Assembly (NCBI RefSeq): GCF_005222955.1 | Contig: NZ_LWUA01000279.1 | Location: forward strand, 1 to 55,698 | Length of the DNA stretch: 55,698 nt | DNA from: Blastococcus sp. CCUG 61487 | GTDB taxonomy: Bacteria > Actinomycetota > Actinomycetes > Mycobacteriales > Geodermatophilaceae | Direction of reading: 5' to 3' | Made by a program: the position numbers and the translations under genes | Part shown: positions 55,016 to 55,698 of the stretch, piece by piece | Layout of the letters: each line of letters starts with the position of its first letter | How positions within the stretch are numbered: the stretch's first letter is position 1 | The notes under the pieces: model-generated | What the model was told of the DNA's origin: nothing | The model's database searches: none | What the model saw: only the letters and a program-made list of their open reading frames with translations

Positions 55016-55698
55016 ATGTCACAAGCGCGGGACGAGCAGGCCGCCGCGCTCGCGGCACGACTCGTCCCGGAGGTGCCCCGGCTCGCCCGCCGCGTCGTCG
55101 AGCGGATCGCCGCGGAGGTGCCGGGCTTCGGGCTGCTGCCGCGCGAGGTGCAGGACGTCGAGGTCGCGGCCACCGCCCGCTCGGCGATCCGCGCCTTCCT
55201 CCGGCACGCGCAGGGCCTGCCGGTCGACGGCGGGGGGCTCTCCCGGCAGCGGGCCGTGCAGCGCGCCGAGGAGGGCGTGCCGCTGGCGGCGCTGGTGCAC
55301 ACCTACCACGTGGGTGCCGAGGTGGTCGTGGAAGCGCTGGCCGACGCCGCGGGCCCGGGGGAGGAGGCGGCCGTGCTCCGGCTGACCCGCGAGCAGCTGC
55401 GGGCGGTGAGCCGGGCCGTCGCCCAGGTGACCGAGGCATACCAGGCGGGCGCCGCGGACCAGCACGCCGCGCTCCGCGAGCTCACCTGGGCGCTGGTCCG
55501 CGGGGAGGGGCCGGACGACGTCGCCGCCCGGTACGGGCTGCCGCTGGAGAGCGGCTACCTGGTGCTGCGGGTGCGCGCCGCGGCGGGCTCCGACGCCCGC
55601 GGGCCGTGCGGTGGGTGCTGGCCCAGGCGGCCGCCCGCGCCGGCAGCCGGGCGCTCAGCCTGCGCGACGAGGTCGGCGGCTTCGTCCTGCTGCCCGCC
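55016..55698 (+). pseudogene. PucR/CdaR-like transcriptional regulator, partial, with apparent frameshift
   Basis: The first 195 residues read as the N-terminal helical domain of a PucR-type regulator (SQARDEQAAALAARLVPEVP, then LAALVHTYHVGAEVVVEALA). At about 55598-55602 the frame breaks. The original frame turns Cys/Pro/Arg-rich, while the other frame, from 55600, gives a normal continuation: RAVRWVLAQAAARAGSRALS and LRDEVGGFVLLPA. The sequence is consistent with loss of one base in GACGCCCGCGGGCC. It may be a real frameshift or a sequencing error. The gene runs off the window, so the DNA-binding C terminus is not seen. Confidence 0.6.

Overview
The window is a chromosomal segment of a very GC-rich actinobacterium. 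GTG/TTG starts are frequent, adjacent genes often overlap by 4 bp (GTGA/ATGA), and many genes look leaderless. Gene order and protein character suggest Geodermatophilaceae (Blastococcus, Geodermatophilus or Modestobacter type). That placement is an inference from recognition, not a database result. I saw no phage, transposase, plasmid or CRISPR locus.

Layout. 1-8 kb: tail of a TPM-type Gly-rich protein, a two-domain VOC protein, an unorthodox methylenetetrahydrofolate-reductase-like protein coupled to a methyltransferase, a clostripain-like lipoprotein, an alpha/beta hydrolase and an ABC-F ATPase. 8-11 kb: a membrane protein divergent from a NarL-type two-component system. 10.8-17.3 kb: complete Mrp cation/proton antiporter operon 1 (A/B fused, C, D, E, F, G). 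17.3-20 kb: leuA with a Leu-rich leader peptide, and a membrane-anchored universal stress protein. 19.9-26.8 kb, opposite strand: an AI-2E/UPF0118 permease coupled to a second complete Mrp operon. 26.9-32.7 kb: a fused SecDF, an XRE regulator with a Cys-rich tail, an array of tandem hairpins, and lysC-asd. 32.7-34.7 kb: an S9 peptidase and tRNA-Pro(CGG).

34.7-50.9 kb matches, from memory, the Mycobacterium tuberculosis Rv3683-to-Rv3667 block: metallophosphoesterase, PonA2-like PBP, ArsA/Get3-like pair, DUF4177, RidA, Nudix, Crp, small membrane protein, nth-TlpA-NudL-MarP, EphE-like hydrolase, holin-like membrane protein and acs. Two differences stand out: no whiB4 between the ArsA genes and the PBP, and a cupredoxin lipoprotein inserted before marP. 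50.9-55.7 kb: a FhuF-type Fe-S protein, an acyl-CoA dehydrogenase, an MBL-hydrolase/YidH/DUF202 operon, and a PucR-like regulator with an apparent frameshift at the window edge.

How the parts may work together. Two Mrp antiporters, the UPF0118 permease, MarP and the PonA2-like PBP all point to pH, sodium and envelope homeostasis. leuA, lysC and asd supply branched-chain and aspartate-family amino acids. The most unusual non-coding features are the 62-bp hairpin array before lysC, a mosaic family of nested palindromes in two convergent gaps, a terminator-like palindrome used twice, and a repeated pattern in which a TANNNT-type -10 box lies only 6-8 bases before the start codon of most operon-leading genes.
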